Origin: Salinimicrobium catena | GTDB taxonomy: Bacteria > Bacteroidota > Bacteroidia > Flavobacteriales > Flavobacteriaceae | DNA length: 64,000 bases | Assembly (NCBI RefSeq): GCF_900102915.1 | Contig: NZ_FNGG01000003.1 | Coordinates: 244,295-308,294 of the forward strand | Reading direction: 5' to 3' | Program-made: the position numbers and the translations under genes | The notes under the pieces: model-generated | Seen by the model: only the letters and a program-made list of their open reading frames with translations | The model's database searches: none | Told to the model about the DNA's origin: nothing | Shown here: piece after piece, positions 25,473 through 33,283 of the stretch | How the letters are laid out: every line of letters begins with the position of its first letter | Numbering within the stretch: position 1 is the first letter of the stretch

Positions 25473-26010
25473 AGAAGCAACCAAAGACCTGCATCAACAG
25501 GTAGAGGAGGAGAACCTGGCAAGGTTCATAATGGACCATAGCATGGACGTGGAAACCTATAAGCTGCTTTTACTGCAGAATTTTCTGGCATACCAAAAGA
25601 CCGAAAATGCCATTGCGCCTTTTATCAAGGGTTATCAGGGACAAAAGCATAAACAACTGCAGAAGGACCTTGAACAGCTTAAGATCTCAAAGTTTGCTCC
25701 TGAGTTTGAGTTCAGCTGTAATTCCAGGGCAGAGGCGTTTGGCGCTGCTTACGTTGTGGAAGGTTCTGCGCTGGGAGGAATGGTCCTCGCCAGGAACATT
25801 AAAAAGTGTGCCGGACTATCTTCCATAGAAAAGCACCATTTCTTCAATGGGGACAAGGATAGCTTAAAGGCCTGGAACGATTTCAAAAATGAACTTTCTC
25901 AGCAGGATTTTTCAGAAAAGGAACAAGAGGAAGCTTTGGAAAAGGCAAAGGATACCTTCCGGTTCTTCCGGGAAGTCTTCAGGATGGAGAGAACTGTCCT
26001 GCATTCATGA
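25453..26010 (+). CDS. Biliverdin-producing heme oxygenase
   Basis: A 185-residue, mostly helical protein of the bacterial heme oxygenase (BphO/HemO) family. It opens heme to biliverdin, CO and iron using electrons from a reductase. The proximal heme ligand is His14 in KEATKDLHQQVE. The distal helix with the GxxxG-type turn is seen in AYVVEGSALGGMVLARNI. Biliverdin is the chromophore of the bacteriophytochrome encoded two genes upstream, so the operon makes receptor and pigment together. The ATG at 25453 lies inside the 3' end of the response regulator gene (20-base overlap). The stop abuts the convergent methyltransferase gene with no spacer. Confidence 0.93.
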   Translation: MKTERLKEATKDLHQQVEEENLARFIMDHSMDVETYKLLLLQNFLAYQKTENAIAPFIKGYQGQKHKQLQKDLEQLKISKFAPEFEFSCNSRAEAFGAAYVVEGSALGGMVLARNIKKCAGLSSIEKHHFFNGDKDSLKAWNDFKNELSQQDFSEKEQEEALEKAKDTFRFFREVFRMERTVLHS

Positions 26011-26640
26011 TCAGGCTTCATTTTCCAGGACCAGGGAGATCAATCTTGGAATGTTCTCCTTTTCACGGTCATCAAAATATTCTTTAAGATCGATCAATTT
26101 AAAGCCATTGGCTTTTGCTGCATTTAAGTAGTCTGAGATATGGTGAACAAAGGCGGTGGGTTTATGTACGCCGTCAGAAGTTTCAAACCGTGCCTGGCTT
26201 CCCGAATACTGCTTCCATGGATGCAGTTCGCAAATGTAAAAATTCCCCCTTCTTTTTAATACTCGTGCAGCCTCCCGAAAAATGAAATCCAGGTCTTCAA
26301 TATGCTCGAGTACCAGGCTGCAGGTAATAAGATTTGACCAACCCGGTTTTACCGGCCAGGGTGTGTTGATGTCTGTCTGGGTGAAAGTGATGTTATCTGC
26401 TTCTACCTTGGCCCTGGCTTTGGCGATCATTTCAGAAGAAAAATCAAGAGCATTAACATGATCGGCCTTTTGCGACAGCCAGCCGGTATTTTTACCGGTG
26501 CCGCAGCCCAACTCCAGGATGTTTCCATAATGCGGATTAAGAAAGGTCTCCCTCAGGACGACGGCCTCAAGGTCTCTTGTCTTATTTTCCATGGAATCAT
26601 AAGATTTTGCCCACGCGTTATATGATTCATTGATCTTCAT
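26011..26640 (-). CDS. Class I SAM-dependent methyltransferase (Methyltransf_11/25 type)
   Basis: A 209-residue cytoplasmic methyltransferase. SAM-binding motif I is NILELGCGTGKNTGWLSQKA, and motif II follows as VNALDFSSEMIAKARAK. Later segments are NLITCSLVLEHIEDL and VLKRRGNFYICELHP. The substrate is not evident; the fold resembles small-molecule and quinone-type methyltransferases. It ends exactly next to the stop of the convergent heme oxygenase gene and overlaps the SpoIIAA-like gene upstream by 14 bases, so those two form an operon. Confidence 0.88.
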   Translation of the reverse strand: MKINESYNAWAKSYDSMENKTRDLEAVVLRETFLNPHYGNILELGCGTGKNTGWLSQKADHVNALDFSSEMIAKARAKVEADNITFTQTDINTPWPVKPGWSNLITCSLVLEHIEDLDFIFREAARVLKRRGNFYICELHPWKQYSGSQARFETSDGVHKPTAFVHHISDYLNAAKANGFKLIDLKEYFDDREKENIPRLISLVLENEA

Positions 26641-26995
26641 CTGTAATCGCTTTTATCCAGTATCTGGCTTTCTCTCTATCCTCAGATTCATAGAATTTAA
26701 TTTCAGCTTCTGTAAAAGGCTTCATCAGCTGAGTGAGCTGTTTTTCCCAGGTTTTATCTCCAACCATGGCAACTCTTTCCAGGTTATTCCTGTTCTTCAC
26801 ATCAAACTTAAGATCTTTCCACATGGCACTAAAGGTCCAGCCTGTAAAGTCTTTCATTTCAAAATACCAGCGCACTTTTCCGAAGTTGTCTATCTTTTCC
26901 TTCAGCAGCGGAATGATGCGATTGTAATCTTCGTCATCCAGCTGACCTTCAGCAATGGTATAGACGATATTTTGATCGGTCTGAATAGATGTCAT
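26627..26995 (-). CDS. SpoIIAA/STAS-like protein
   Basis: A 122-residue soluble protein resembling the SpoIIAA-like (PF11964) family. It shows the alternating pattern VYTIAEGQLDDEDYNRIIPLL ending near FGKVRWYFEMKDFTGWT, then a helix and EAEIKFYESEDREKARYWI near the end. Proteins of this family are small STAS-fold modules, some thought to bind lipids or regulators; no phosphorylatable Ser in an anti-sigma-antagonist motif is obvious. It overlaps the methyltransferase gene by 14 bases and is probably cotranscribed with it. Confidence 0.8.
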   Translation of the reverse strand: MTSIQTDQNIVYTIAEGQLDDEDYNRIIPLLKEKIDNFGKVRWYFEMKDFTGWTFSAMWKDLKFDVKNRNNLERVAMVGDKTWEKQLTQLMKPFTEAEIKFYESEDREKARYWIKAITDEDQ

Positions 26996-27133
26996 ACCTC
27001 ACTTTTTGAAGTCCTTCTACAATTTCAGAATAAAACGAGATTTTGCCAAGCCCGGAAAGTTGCCCTTAGGTTAAGTTATTGTTAATGTTACCTAAGATCT
27101 TCGTAAAAAGATTCCTTCCGACTCCTCCGGTAC

Positions 27134-28069
27134 TTATTTTGACGGAAAGTCAGCTTTTATGATTTCTCTTATCGCCTGTTTGCAGGAGGTTGCCTGCCAG
27201 TCAAATCTCTCCCGAAATTTTGAGCTGTCGAAAACGTAGTCCCTGTTGTACTGGTACATCATTTCCACAGTTTCACGCATTATGGGCATGAACAAGCCCA
27301 TGAACCTTACAATCCATTTTGGAATGGACCAGTAGCCGGGTTTTCTGTTCATTTGTCTTGCGATCTCATTGATCCATTGTTTTCCGGTAAAAGGATTAGG
27401 AGCAGTAGGCAAATGCCAAACCTGGTTAAAAGCATCTTCTGTGTTGCCGAGTAAAGCCGTGGCTTTCCCTGCATCGGGCGTATAGGTAAAGGAGTGTTTA
27501 TACCTGGCAGAACCTAACCATATCGCCTTTTTCCCTTTGTAAATTGGCTTGAAAACCGTTTCTATAAGTAAACTGTTGTTCTCTATTCCCGGGCCATAAA
27601 AGTCAGCCGACCTGGCGATGAGGGCGGTGAGTTTTCCTGTCCATACTTCCTGCATGATCATTTCAGCTATCCTGGCCCTTACCTGTCCCTTTTTTGAAGA
27701 GGGATTTACCGGTGTGCTTTCTGTGATACAGTCCAGCTTGTCCTTATCATACATATAGGCATTATCAAAGAAGACCAGTTTGCAGTCGTGTTCTTTACAG
27801 GCTTTAATAACATCTGAGATCAGTTTGGGCCAGTTCCTTTCCCATACCTTATGATCATATGGAAAACCAATGGTTAGATAAACCACTTCAGATCCTTTGA
27901 CTGCTTCATCAACCACGGCATAATCCAGCAGGTCTCCGGCAAGAAGTTCATCTTCGGGATTTACCCTTTTGGGATTTCTGCTAACCAGCCTGATGTTGCC
28001 GGTATATACTGTTAATGCTTTTGCCAGTTCGGTACCAATAGGACCGCCTGCCCCTAAGATCGTCTGCAT
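27134..28069 (-). CDS. NAD(P)-dependent epimerase/dehydratase family protein
   Basis: A 311-residue Rossmann-fold protein of the extended/atypical SDR type. The dinucleotide-binding loop is at the N-terminus (MQTILGAGGPIGTELAKAL), followed by NIRLVSRNPKRV, which probably selects the cofactor. A middle segment FFDNAYMYDKDK includes a Tyr-x3-Lys-like pair (YMYDKDK), so the active site may be intact. The substrate-binding C-terminal part (about 190-311) is specific to this subgroup. Substrate unknown. Single gene with its own spacer on both sides. Confidence 0.85.
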   Translation of the reverse strand: MQTILGAGGPIGTELAKALTVYTGNIRLVSRNPKRVNPEDELLAGDLLDYAVVDEAVKGSEVVYLTIGFPYDHKVWERNWPKLISDVIKACKEHDCKLVFFDNAYMYDKDKLDCITESTPVNPSSKKGQVRARIAEMIMQEVWTGKLTALIARSADFYGPGIENNSLLIETVFKPIYKGKKAIWLGSARYKHSFTYTPDAGKATALLGNTEDAFNQVWHLPTAPNPFTGKQWINEIARQMNRKPGYWSIPKWIVRFMGLFMPIMRETVEMMYQYNRDYVFDSSKFRERFDWQATSCKQAIREIIKADFPSK

Positions 28070-28154
28070 GAGCTGTCAGGAATGTTTACTATTAAAGATA
28101 CTGAATATCCCAACAAATATTTGAACATTTTTCTTCGTGCAGATCTTTCTGTAT

Positions 28155-28646
28155 CTATTGCTGCCTACTTACCGGGTATCCCTTGTCTATCCAGTCTACC
28201 TTTATATTATCCCGAAGGTTGAGCAGTTTATGATTCTCAAAGCCCATTTCATTGAGTAAACTGAATGCAGGTCTCACGTTAGGGCAGTGTTCAAAGGGAC
28301 AGCAGCCGCAATAAATTACAAGGTCTGTATCTCTTGGAAGATCTTTAACCTCATTCCTCAAATTTTGAAGTCCCTCTTTTTCACCTGAAGGACCGGTATC
28401 CTTTGAATTCCCGATAATATTACCGGCACCAAGGCTTATTATGACGGGGATGTCCTGGTCATCAGCTTTTAAAGTTCCGGCAAGTTCTGCCGGTTCCATG
28501 AGCTGTTCTTCAGACCACGGTTCTTGTTTTTCCTGCTTTTGCTGTTCTTGCTTTTGTTGTTGCTGATTAGAAGGAGAATCCTGGCAGGCCTGGAAAACAG
28601 GTATGGCCATCAGGATCAAAAGGGCGATAAAGGTACGTTTGAACAT
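28155..28646 (-). CDS. Rhodanese-like lipoprotein
   Basis: A 163-residue lipoprotein: signal ALLILMAIPVFQAC, lipidated Cys at about residue 21, then a Gln/Lys/Glu-rich linker (about 25-45). The folded part is a rhodanese-like domain in which the catalytic Cys would be in LVIYCGCCPFEHCPNV, an unusually Cys-rich loop with four Cys in ten residues. Rhodanese domains transfer sulfur or act as redox/phosphatase-like modules. The placement suggests the periplasm. The Cys cluster could also bind metal. Confidence 0.82.
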   Translation of the reverse strand: MFKRTFIALLILMAIPVFQACQDSPSNQQQQKQEQQKQEKQEPWSEEQLMEPAELAGTLKADDQDIPVIISLGAGNIIGNSKDTGPSGEKEGLQNLRNEVKDLPRDTDLVIYCGCCPFEHCPNVRPAFSLLNEMGFENHKLLNLRDNIKVDWIDKGYPVSRQQ

Positions 28647-28771
28647 GGTCGAAAATTTATTGTCAAAAATAAGATTTTCACCCGGACTTTATCCTGTTCT
28701 CCCCCTGCTTTCTCTCTTGCTGCGGAAGTTGAATTTAATCCTTATCTTTTATAGGATAAAAAAATCTAAAA

Positions 28772-29269
28772 ATGCCAGAAAAGTATAAAGCTCCTTCTCA
28801 AACCACGATTGGCCATGTTCACCTGAAGGTTTCCAATCTTGAACGGGCCCTTAAGTTCTATCGTGACCTCTTAGGTTTTGAGGTGACCGAACGAATGGGA
28901 AATTCCGCAGTGTTTCTTTCGGCGGGCGGCTATCATCATCATATTGGTTTGAACACCTGGCACAGTGAAGATGCTCCCAAAGCGGCTCCAACCGGAGTGG
29001 GACTTTACCATGTTGCGATCCTTTATCCAACCCGGAAAGATCTTGCTGAAATTCTTCAGCGACTGCGCGACTCCAATTATCCACTTACCGGTGCTGCCGA
29101 TCACGGAGTTTCTGAAGCCATTTATCTTGATGATCCCGATGGTAACGGAGTGGAGTTGTACCACGATCGTCCCAGGGAACAGTGGCCTAAAAAGCCTGAC
29201 GGATCTCTGCAAATGTTTACCCGCAGGCTTGACCTGGAGGATCTGCTGAAAGAGATCAATAAGAAATAG
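28772..29269 (+). CDS. VOC family protein (glyoxalase/extradiol dioxygenase type, CatE-like)
   Basis: A 165-residue vicinal-oxygen-chelate protein. The first beta-alpha-beta module opens TTIGHVHLKVSNLERALKFY; the second carries GLYHVAILYPTRKDLAEIL. Metal-ligand-type residues are His in GHVHLKV, His in LYHVAIL and Glu in NGVELYHDRP. It resembles the half-length catechol-2,3-dioxygenase (CatE) subgroup. The substrate is not evident. It is cotranscribed with the DUF3140 gene, whose start is 4 bases after this stop. Confidence 0.88.
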   Translation: MPEKYKAPSQTTIGHVHLKVSNLERALKFYRDLLGFEVTERMGNSAVFLSAGGYHHHIGLNTWHSEDAPKAAPTGVGLYHVAILYPTRKDLAEILQRLRDSNYPLTGAADHGVSEAIYLDDPDGNGVELYHDRPREQWPKKPDGSLQMFTRRLDLEDLLKEINKK

Positions 29270-29273
29270 AACT

Positions 29274-29606
29274 ATGAAAGAAGAAGAAAAAGAGGAAGTT
29301 TACAAGGAGTTTAATGAGTTGGTGAATATGAGCCCTGGAGAAATTGAGGACTGGCTTGAAAAGGAAGAGTCAAAGGAAGTAGGGCTGGATAGCGGTGACG
29401 GGGAATCCATTGGCCGGAAAAGCGCCAAAAAGATCGTAAAGATAAAGCGTACCAAAAAAGCCGAACTCAGCACCTCAGATTACGAGCATATGCAAAAAGT
29501 GAATGGGTACATCAAAAGGCATAAAGCTCAGCGACCTGAAGGGGATGTAAAAAACACCCCCTGGAGGTACAGCTTAATGAACTGGGGCCATGACCCTGTA
29601 AAATAA
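29274..29606 (+). CDS. DUF3140 family protein
   Basis: A 110-residue, highly charged small protein. The pattern VYKEFNELVNMSPGEIEDWL at the start and the NWGHDPVK end are typical of DUF3140. The family is of unknown function and often encoded near stress genes, which is all that can be said. It lies 4 bases after the VOC gene, so one operon. Confidence 0.88.
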   Translation: MKEEEKEEVYKEFNELVNMSPGEIEDWLEKEESKEVGLDSGDGESIGRKSAKKIVKIKRTKKAELSTSDYEHMQKVNGYIKRHKAQRPEGDVKNTPWRYSLMNWGHDPVK

Positions 29607-29610
29607 TAAT

Positions 29611-30213
29611 TTACTCCTTTTCTTTGGATTTCGTGGGAGGAGTTACCATGATATGGGCCCTGTGGGTGCCGGGGTCCATGATCCAGGGCATTCCCGGGGC
29701 AAAGGGTTTGGTTGGTAAACCTGTGGACTCGGCGGTGGCATAAGGAATGTAGATCACATACCTGAAATTCGCGTCTTTCAATTCACCCGTATTACGATCA
29801 TAATTTTCTTCACTTCCGGATAAGATGTAGGTCATACTGGGAGCATCGGGCATTTGAAGTTCTCCCGATTCGGCCTCTCTTTGACGGATCTCCCTTTTCT
29901 CCATTTCGGATTTCCCTTCAGCGATGAGTTGTCTTCCGCGGGCCATAAATGGTTCCAGTTTTTTAGAATAACAGGAAACCGAAATACCCTTTTTGGCGGG
30001 ATCATCTGCAAGACACATGAGGTTATTGGTTCCTTCTCTGAGGACCACCATCTTTCCGGAATCATCATAGCCGTAGACCATTGCTCCGTCACGCAGGTCT
30101 TCGGGCGCGGCAAGCACGGCGGTTTTTATCTGTACCTCGGGTGAAGGAACATCGGCCTGCGCATAGATGCCTGCCGGTAATAGGAGGAGAAAAAAGAGCT
30201 TCAGCAATTTCAT
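29611..30213 (-). CDS. Secreted protein of unknown function
   Basis: A 200-residue exported protein. I chose the ATG at 30213, which gives a clean signal peptide (KLLKLFFLLLLPAGIYAQ). The upstream TTG at 30243 would add ten residues before it. The mature part contains DGAMVYGYDDSGKMVVLREG, a conserved-looking NLMCLADDPAKKGISVSCYSK segment with two Cys, and PFAPGMPWIMDPGTHRAHIM near the C-terminus. I recognise no named family. It is convergent with the DUF3140 gene (4 bp between stops). Confidence 0.75.
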   Translation of the reverse strand: MKLLKLFFLLLLPAGIYAQADVPSPEVQIKTAVLAAPEDLRDGAMVYGYDDSGKMVVLREGTNNLMCLADDPAKKGISVSCYSKKLEPFMARGRQLIAEGKSEMEKREIRQREAESGELQMPDAPSMTYILSGSEENYDRNTGELKDANFRYVIYIPYATAESTGLPTKPFAPGMPWIMDPGTHRAHIMVTPPTKSKEKE

Positions 30214-30309
30214 GTTTTTGAATTTTAATGGTTGATATTCCAATAAATGTACAAAAAAGCGGTCAGAGAAACCTGGTATACAGTCTCCTGAAGCTCTTGA
30301 ATCTTTATT

Positions 30310-31281
30310 TTAATTCCAGTCCAGCAACCTCTTTTCGCCTTCAATGTTCTTGATGTCGGTAATGTCCTGTGACATCTCGATCACGCCGCGATATTTCTTT
30401 TCTTTGTCCCGCACCGCGAAATACCTGATGTAGATCAACCGGCCCTTGTAATTGATCCAGAATGAAGATTCGTTCTTCGTTCCTTTCCTGAATTCTTCGA
30501 GGATCCTCAACACGGTGCCCACACTTTTTGGAGGGTGGCAGAATTTAACTTCACGGCCAATGATCCCGGCGCTTCGTGGGAATACCCGTTCCTCGCCCCG
30601 GTTGTAGAAGATCACTTTATCATTTTCATCAACATAGGTGAGGTCCAGCGGCATGGTCTTTAACAGCAGGTTCACCTGTTCCACCGTCATATACCCTTCA
30701 TCATAATGATGCCGGTCTTCAAGTGAAAAGGAGAGTTCCCGCTTGATATGGTCCTGGCTGGGGTGAACGTATTCTTCCTGTTCTTTGGGGAAAGCAGCGG
30801 GAGTTTCAGCCAGCATCCAGCCGATCTCTTCTTCGCCTTTGCGCACCTGTTTCCAGTCCTCTTCCGTCAGCATATTAAGGGCATTGGGAAAGAGCACATT
30901 TTGCTCTACCAGCAGCAGCCTGTAAATCCCGCTTATTAAATATTGCGAATCACGTTGCACCTCTTCGAAGTCCCTTGCTTCGATCTTCTTCCGAAGCAAT
31001 CTGAACTGCTCCCTCAGGTTATCTTGAAAAGACCACATTCCCTGAGAGGGCCCGTTCCATCCGCGTTTCTCCAAATACGGAAATAACTGATTCTCCTTTC
31101 GCTCAAACCGTCTTTCAATTCCCGACAGCTGATTGAAGATGTTATAGAATTTTTGGGCCTCGGCTTCAGGGTCTGTTTGCTGCAGTTCTTCGGCCAGTTT
31201 CTGGATCAGTGCCTTTTCCTCAAAATATATGCTCACAGGATGTCCCTGCGGAAGGTTCGAAATGTCTATGGTTTCTGTCAT
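30310..31281 (-). CDS. DUF438-type protein: degenerate hemerythrin domain plus PAS domain
   Basis: About 323 residues. The N-terminal half (about 1-160) is the hemerythrin-like part of DUF438 proteins (GHPVSIYFEEKALIQKL, RKENQLFPYLEKRGW, NVLFPNALNMLTEEDW). The C-terminal half (about 210-315) is the PAS domain (LDLTYVDENDKVIFYNRG, FCHPPKSVG, YIRYFAVRDKEKKYRGVIEM). Several expected iron-binding His are replaced: RRFERKEN where HYxRKEN is usual, and MWSFQD where MWxxHD is usual. Start chosen at the ATG at 31281 because the predicted -7 element (31306-31313) lies downstream of the alternative TTG. Such proteins sense O2, NO or redox state; the gene has its own Fnr-like promoter. Confidence 0.85.
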   Translation of the reverse strand: MTETIDISNLPQGHPVSIYFEEKALIQKLAEELQQTDPEAEAQKFYNIFNQLSGIERRFERKENQLFPYLEKRGWNGPSQGMWSFQDNLREQFRLLRKKIEARDFEEVQRDSQYLISGIYRLLLVEQNVLFPNALNMLTEEDWKQVRKGEEEIGWMLAETPAAFPKEQEEYVHPSQDHIKRELSFSLEDRHHYDEGYMTVEQVNLLLKTMPLDLTYVDENDKVIFYNRGEERVFPRSAGIIGREVKFCHPPKSVGTVLRILEEFRKGTKNESSFWINYKGRLIYIRYFAVRDKEKKYRGVIEMSQDITDIKNIEGEKRLLDWN

Positions 31282-31305
31282 TTTGATCTGATTTATTTTC
31301 AGGAA

Positions 31306-31348
31306 CAAAGAAAACAGAACCTTTTGGTCTGAATTATGACCCTGGTCA
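31306..31348 (-). promoter_or_regulatory. Fnr/Crp-like operator and -7 element for the DUF438 gene
   Basis: The operator TGAC-CCTG-GTCA is at 31337-31348 (centre 31342.5). On the minus strand TTTCTTTG (one mismatch to TAnnTTTG) begins at 31313, 29.5 bp from the centre. It points left to the DUF438 start at 31281. Confidence 0.65.
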
Positions 31349-31392
31349 CAAGTCAGTTTTGGCCCTGAACGAAAAGATCCATTTTCAAAATA

Positions 31393-31435
31393 TGATCTGT
31401 GTCATATTTTACCTTTTTCATAGTTTTTTTATTTG
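31393..31435 (+). promoter_or_regulatory. Fnr/Crp-like operator and -7 element for the U32/ferredoxin operon
   Basis: The operator TGAT-CTGT-GTCA is at 31393-31404 (centre 31398.5), inside a longer palindrome ATATGA-N6-TCATAT. On the plus strand TTTATTTG (one mismatch to TAnnTTTG) begins at 31428, 29.5 bp from the centre. It points right to the U32 gene at 31495. A separate operator for the divergent gene lies 56 bp away. Confidence 0.65.
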
Positions 31436-31494
31436 CAGCCTGAAAATTTTGCCCCGGAATTCACAACATCTACCGCGGCTTTTTTGCTTTAGAA

Positions 31495-32727
31495 ATGGAA
31501 AGAATGGAATTGATGGCCCCGGCGGGGAATTTTGAATCTTTACAGGCAGCCCTTGACAACGGGGCAGATTCGGTTTATTTTGGGGTAGAACAATTAAACA
31601 TGAGGGCGCGTGCCTCTATCAATTTTACCATAGATGACCTGGCGGAGATCGTAGAGCGCTGTGAAGCAAAAAAGGTTCGCACCTATCTTACCCTCAATAC
31701 CATTATCTACGACCACGATCTTTCCCTCATCAAGCACCTGCTCTCTAAAGCAAAGGAAGCGGGAGTGACTGCCGTGATCGCATCAGACCAGGCGGTGATC
31801 GCCTCGGCCAGGAGTATGGGCATAGATATTCACATTTCCACCCAGCTCAATATCACCAATGTGGAAACGGTGAAGTTCTACAGCCTTTTTGCCGAGACCA
31901 TGGTCTTGTCCAGGGAGCTTAGCCTTAGGCAGGTAAAAAAGATCACAGAGCAGATCCAAAAAGAGAATATTACAGGCCCTTCAGGAAAGCCGGTAAAGAT
32001 AGAGATCTTTGGCCACGGTGCGCTTTGCATGGCGGTCTCCGGAAAATGTTATCTAAGCCTTCATTCCCATAATTCTTCGGCCAATCGCGGCGCCTGCAAA
32101 CAAAACTGCCGGAAAAAATATATGGTCATTGACCAGGAATCTGGTTTTGAGATCGAGATCGACAACGAATACATGATGTCCCCAAAAGACCTGTGCACCA
32201 TCAATTTTTTGGATGAGGTCATGGAAGCGGGAGTGCAGGTGTTGAAAATTGAAGGAAGAGGGCGTGCCCCCGAATATGTGGCAACCGTTACCCGGGCCTA
32301 CAGGGAAGCCATTGATGCCTGGTATGAAGGAACTTATTCCGAAGAAAAGGTGGAAAAATGGATGGGAGAATTGAGTACCGTCTACAACCGCGGATTCTGG
32401 AGCGGATATTACCTGGGCCAGAAAATGGGGGAGTGGAGCAAAACTTCAGGCTCACAGGCCACTCAGAAAAAAGTATATGTGGGTAAGGGGATGCATTATT
32501 TTCCAAAAGCCGGAATTGCCGAATTCCAGATCGAGGCCTATGACATCAAAAAGGGCGACAGGATCCTGGTGACAGGTCCCACCACAGGGGCTAAGGAGTT
32601 TGACCTGGATGAAATGTTCGTGAACGACGCGGCTGCAGAAAAAGCATCTAAAGGGGATAGCTGTACCATAAAATTACCTTTTAGGGTAAGACTTTCAGAC
32701 AAACTATATAAACTTGTTGAGGCCTAA
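31495..32727 (+). CDS. Peptidase U32 family protein (Fe-S tRNA hydroxylase TrhP/YegQ-like)
   Basis: A 410-residue U32-family protein, close in length to the YegQ/TrhP and RlhA-type members. It starts MELMAPAGNFESLQAALDNG (the second ATG at 31504 is also possible). The conserved signature EIFGHGALCMAVSGKC is followed by further Cys in GACKQNCRKKY; these four Cys bind an Fe-S cluster in the family. Members hydroxylate tRNA or rRNA uridine/cytidine, or hydroxylate ubiquinone precursors, rather than acting as proteases. The C-terminal beta-barrel part (about 320-410) ends the protein. The gene shares an Fnr-like promoter with a ferredoxin it overlaps by one base (TAATG). Confidence 0.9.
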   Translation: MERMELMAPAGNFESLQAALDNGADSVYFGVEQLNMRARASINFTIDDLAEIVERCEAKKVRTYLTLNTIIYDHDLSLIKHLLSKAKEAGVTAVIASDQAVIASARSMGIDIHISTQLNITNVETVKFYSLFAETMVLSRELSLRQVKKITEQIQKENITGPSGKPVKIEIFGHGALCMAVSGKCYLSLHSHNSSANRGACKQNCRKKYMVIDQESGFEIEIDNEYMMSPKDLCTINFLDEVMEAGVQVLKIEGRGRAPEYVATVTRAYREAIDAWYEGTYSEEKVEKWMGELSTVYNRGFWSGYYLGQKMGEWSKTSGSQATQKKVYVGKGMHYFPKAGIAEFQIEAYDIKKGDRILVTGPTTGAKEFDLDEMFVNDAAAEKASKGDSCTIKLPFRVRLSDKLYKLVEA

Positions 32728-32957
32728 TGGTGGTCATTACCCTTCAACGGAACAAATGCATTGGCTGTAACTATTGCGTGGAGCTGGCACCCGAGCAATT
32801 CCGGATGTCCAAAAAGGACGGCAAATCGGTTCTGCTCAAAGCCACTGACAAGAAAGGCTTTCACACCCTCAAATCTCCCGATCATTCCATAGCCGAAGCT
32901 TCAGAAGCGGCCGCAAAAGCCTGCCCCGTCAAGATCATTTCAGTAAAAGAGATCTGA
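32727..32957 (+). CDS. Small ferredoxin, single Fe-S cluster
   Basis: A 76-residue ferredoxin. Cluster ligands are the CIGCNYC triplet near residues 11-17 and the Cys of KACPVKII near the C-terminus, the arrangement of a single-cluster [4Fe-4S] or [3Fe-4S] protein. The ATG overlaps the U32 stop by one base, so coupled translation is expected. A ferredoxin next to a U32 Fe-S hydroxylase is likely its electron donor. Confidence 0.9.
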   Translation: MVVITLQRNKCIGCNYCVELAPEQFRMSKKDGKSVLLKATDKKGFHTLKSPDHSIAEASEAAAKACPVKIISVKEI

Positions 32958-33283
32958 TTCGTTTTCAGTATAATCTGCTGTTACTCTTCCTTTTTTAGAT
33001 CAAATTTAACCGGAAAATTAAATCCGTTTAAAAGGATATTTTCAAAGCGAAATTTTCAGAAACTATTCTTTCTTTGCAGGTTGATCTTGAGCGACTATGA
33101 CAGAAATAAAAATTAGGAAATTTCCTACAATTTTGATTAAAAAATATTCCAATCAACGATAAAATGTAAATTTTACTGTTGATAAGTCCAAATTTCTTTC
33201 CTTTCTTTATGATTGTTTTATCAGCCATTTCAAATAAACCTTTGTAATTTTAAAACAGCTTTGTCTCAAAAACTGCCAACCTT
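32958..33283. other. AT-rich intergenic region, 326 bp
   Basis: Spacer between the ferredoxin and the PAS protein gene. It is AT-rich and contains a short palindrome AGGAAATTTCCT (about 33115-33126) and flanking imperfect inverted repeats. A 66-codon minus-strand frame (33028-33228) has low-complexity composition, and I do not call it. No clear promoter or operator. Confidence 0.45.

Noticed and set aside
33028-33228. A 66-codon minus-strand frame in an AT-rich spacer
   Set aside because: Low-complexity composition, no recognisable domain, no promoter.
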